Origin: Bacteroidales bacterium UBA5197
Lineage (GTDB): Bacteria > Bacteroidota > Bacteroidia > Bacteroidales > Lentimicrobiaceae
Assembly (NCBI GenBank): GCA_002412885.1
Contig: DHVX01000062.1
Span: forward strand, 33,746-97,745
Direction: 5' to 3'
Length of the DNA: 64,000 nt
This document shows positions 62,982-64,000 of this stretch, piece after piece. A model generated the notes under the pieces. That model did not search any database, was not told the DNA's origin, and was given only the letters and a program-made list of their open reading frames with translations. The number at the start of each line of letters is the position of its first letter. Positions within the stretch are counted from its first letter, which is position 1. A program made the position numbers and the translations under genes.

Positions 62982-64000
62982 CAGGAATTATTGTTGTCAA
63001 AAATAACTTTTACCTTTTTGATTCGCCTTTTGTCAACGGTTTCAGCCAAAAAAGTAAAATTTTCAAATTGCAGGGATTCGTTTTTTTCGGGAATTTTACC
63101 GGCAAGTTCAAGCATCAGTCCGGCTAAAGTATCTGAGTCTCCTTTAGCTTCGGAAAATATACGGTCTTCAATTCCCAACACTTTACAAAAATCGTTGAGC
63201 AGGGTTTTTCCTTCAAAAATGTAGGTATTTTCATCGATGCGAAGAAAATGAATGTTATCGGCTTCGCTGTCGAATTCATCGTTTATCTCACCCACAATTT
63301 CCTCCAGAATATCTTCCATGGTTACCAGTCCCGAAGTACCGCCATATTCATCCACTACAATAGCCATGTGAATTTTACGCGTTTGAAATTCATGCAAAAG
63401 ATCACTTATCCTTTTGTTTTCAGGGACAAAAAATGCCGGCCTTTGCAGGTCTTGCCATTTGAATTCTGATTGTTTATTGAGGTTTGGTAATAAGTCCTTG
63501 ATGTAAAGTATTCCGGTAACACTATCAAAGCTTTCGCGATAAACAGGGACTCTTGAATATCCGGCTTCCAGAATAATTTCAAGAATACGGTCGAAAGTGG
63601 TCTTTTCATCAACCGCAGTCACATCAATACGGGCAGTCATAATCTCCCGAACAGCAATGTCTCCGAATTTAACAATTCCTTTCAGAATCTTTCTTTCATC
63701 ATCGGGTGTGCTGCTGCCCGATGTAGTGATGTCCAGTGCTTCTGACAGATCGTCCATGGTGATTTCATGACCTTTGCGCTCTATTCTTTTATCAATAATA
63801 TTGGTTGACTTAACCAATAGATAGCTTAATGGTGCAAAAAAATTTTTCATGAATTTTAATGGAGATGCCATTGAACGAGCCATTTTCATCGGATACTGCG
63901 TAGCATATATTTTGGGCATAATTTCGCCAAACAAAAGAATCAGAGCCGTAACTACTATAACCTGAATTATGAACCCCAGCACAGGAGAGTTGCCGAAATT
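62981..64000 (-). CDS. gldE: GldE, CBS-domain membrane protein (5' part missing)
   Basis: The gene runs off the right edge. The frame is open to 64000 and its first in-window codons belong to the middle of the DUF21/CNNM transmembrane domain, so the true start is outside. The visible 339 residues show the tail of DUF21 (LLFGEIMPKIYAT), a CBS pair (AVREIMTARIDVTAV and the VTMEDILEEIVGEINDEFD block) and a CorC/HlyC C-terminal domain. GldE is related to Mg/Co exporters and supports GldD function and gliding. It is the upstream partner of gldD in the same transcript. Confidence 0.92.
   Translation of the reverse strand, partial: NFGNSPVLGFIIQVIVVTALILLFGEIMPKIYATQYPMKMARSMASPLKFMKNFFAPLSYLLVKSTNIIDKRIERKGHEITMDDLSEALDITTSGSSTPDDERKILKGIVKFGDIAVREIMTARIDVTAVDEKTTFDRILEIILEAGYSRVPVYRESFDSVTGILYIKDLLPNLNKQSEFKWQDLQRPAFFVPENKRISDLLHEFQTRKIHMAIVVDEYGGTSGLVTMEDILEEIVGEINDEFDSEADNIHFLRIDENTYIFEGKTLLNDFCKVLGIEDRIFSEAKGDSDTLAGLMLELAGKIPEKNESLQFENFTFLAETVDKRRIKKVKVIFDNNNS

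Overview
The window looks like a chromosomal segment of a free-living or particle-associated member of the Bacteroidota, probably order Bacteroidales/Marinilabiliales. No genus can be named from the sequence alone. The evidence is: gldD and gldE (gliding / type IX secretion) at the right edge; five secreted proteins ending in type IX secretion (T9SS) sorting domains; a SusC/SusD pair with a FecI-type sigma factor and FecR; several protein families typical of the phylum (DUF4403, DUF4837, DUF2807, DUF2147); and repeated matches to the Bacteroidota promoter form TTTG-N(19-22)-TAnnTTTG, best seen before tyrS.

Layout. 1-469 is a repeat-rich spacer. 470-9657 holds housekeeping genes: an exonuclease/GIY-YIG protein, a DUF4403 lipoprotein, a DUF2807 lipoprotein, an M2-like metallopeptidase lipoprotein, cysS, a CPBP protease and a Dus tRNA-modification enzyme. 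9753-11102 is a sigma-54-dependent response regulator with no kinase beside it. 11234-16551 is an envelope cluster in which three different proteins end in closely similar TonB C-terminal domains: a VIT-VWA protein, a short TonB, and a zinc-finger anti-sigma factor coupled to an ECF sigma factor. 16887-19882 holds a LysM lytic transglycosylase and a DUF4837 lipoprotein. 19997-27214 is one export operon: TetR regulator, TolC, HlyD-type adaptor, DUF2147, two ATPases and two permeases, a split YbhF/YbhS/YbhR-like system. 27449-33085 holds an MltF-like transglycosylase, an extended SDR, a small T9SS cargo protein, tyrS and purN.

33268-40602 is a second sigma-factor unit. The ECF sigma gene overlaps a gene for a protein with an inner-membrane helix, a long linker and a C-terminal outer-membrane barrel. 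Two PKD-repeat T9SS cargo proteins follow, one of them built from four units of exactly 261 bp. 40737-57046 is a minus-strand polysaccharide utilisation locus. In transcription order it holds FecI-type sigma, FecR, SusC with an STN domain, SusD, a LamG/Big_2 surface protein, a LamG-metallophosphoesterase, an SGNH esterase, a GH16 endoglucanase, a HGSNAT/NagX-like membrane acyltransferase and an alpha/beta esterase. This suggests use of an acylated beta-glucan or related algal or plant polymer. The right end holds a GT39-like membrane glycosyltransferase, an SNF2 helicase, gldD and a truncated gldE.

The most unusual content is regulatory: three ECF sigma factors, each paired with a different kind of membrane partner (ZAS-TM-TonB_C, TM-linker-barrel, and FecR). 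No tRNA, rRNA, CRISPR array or transposase was seen.
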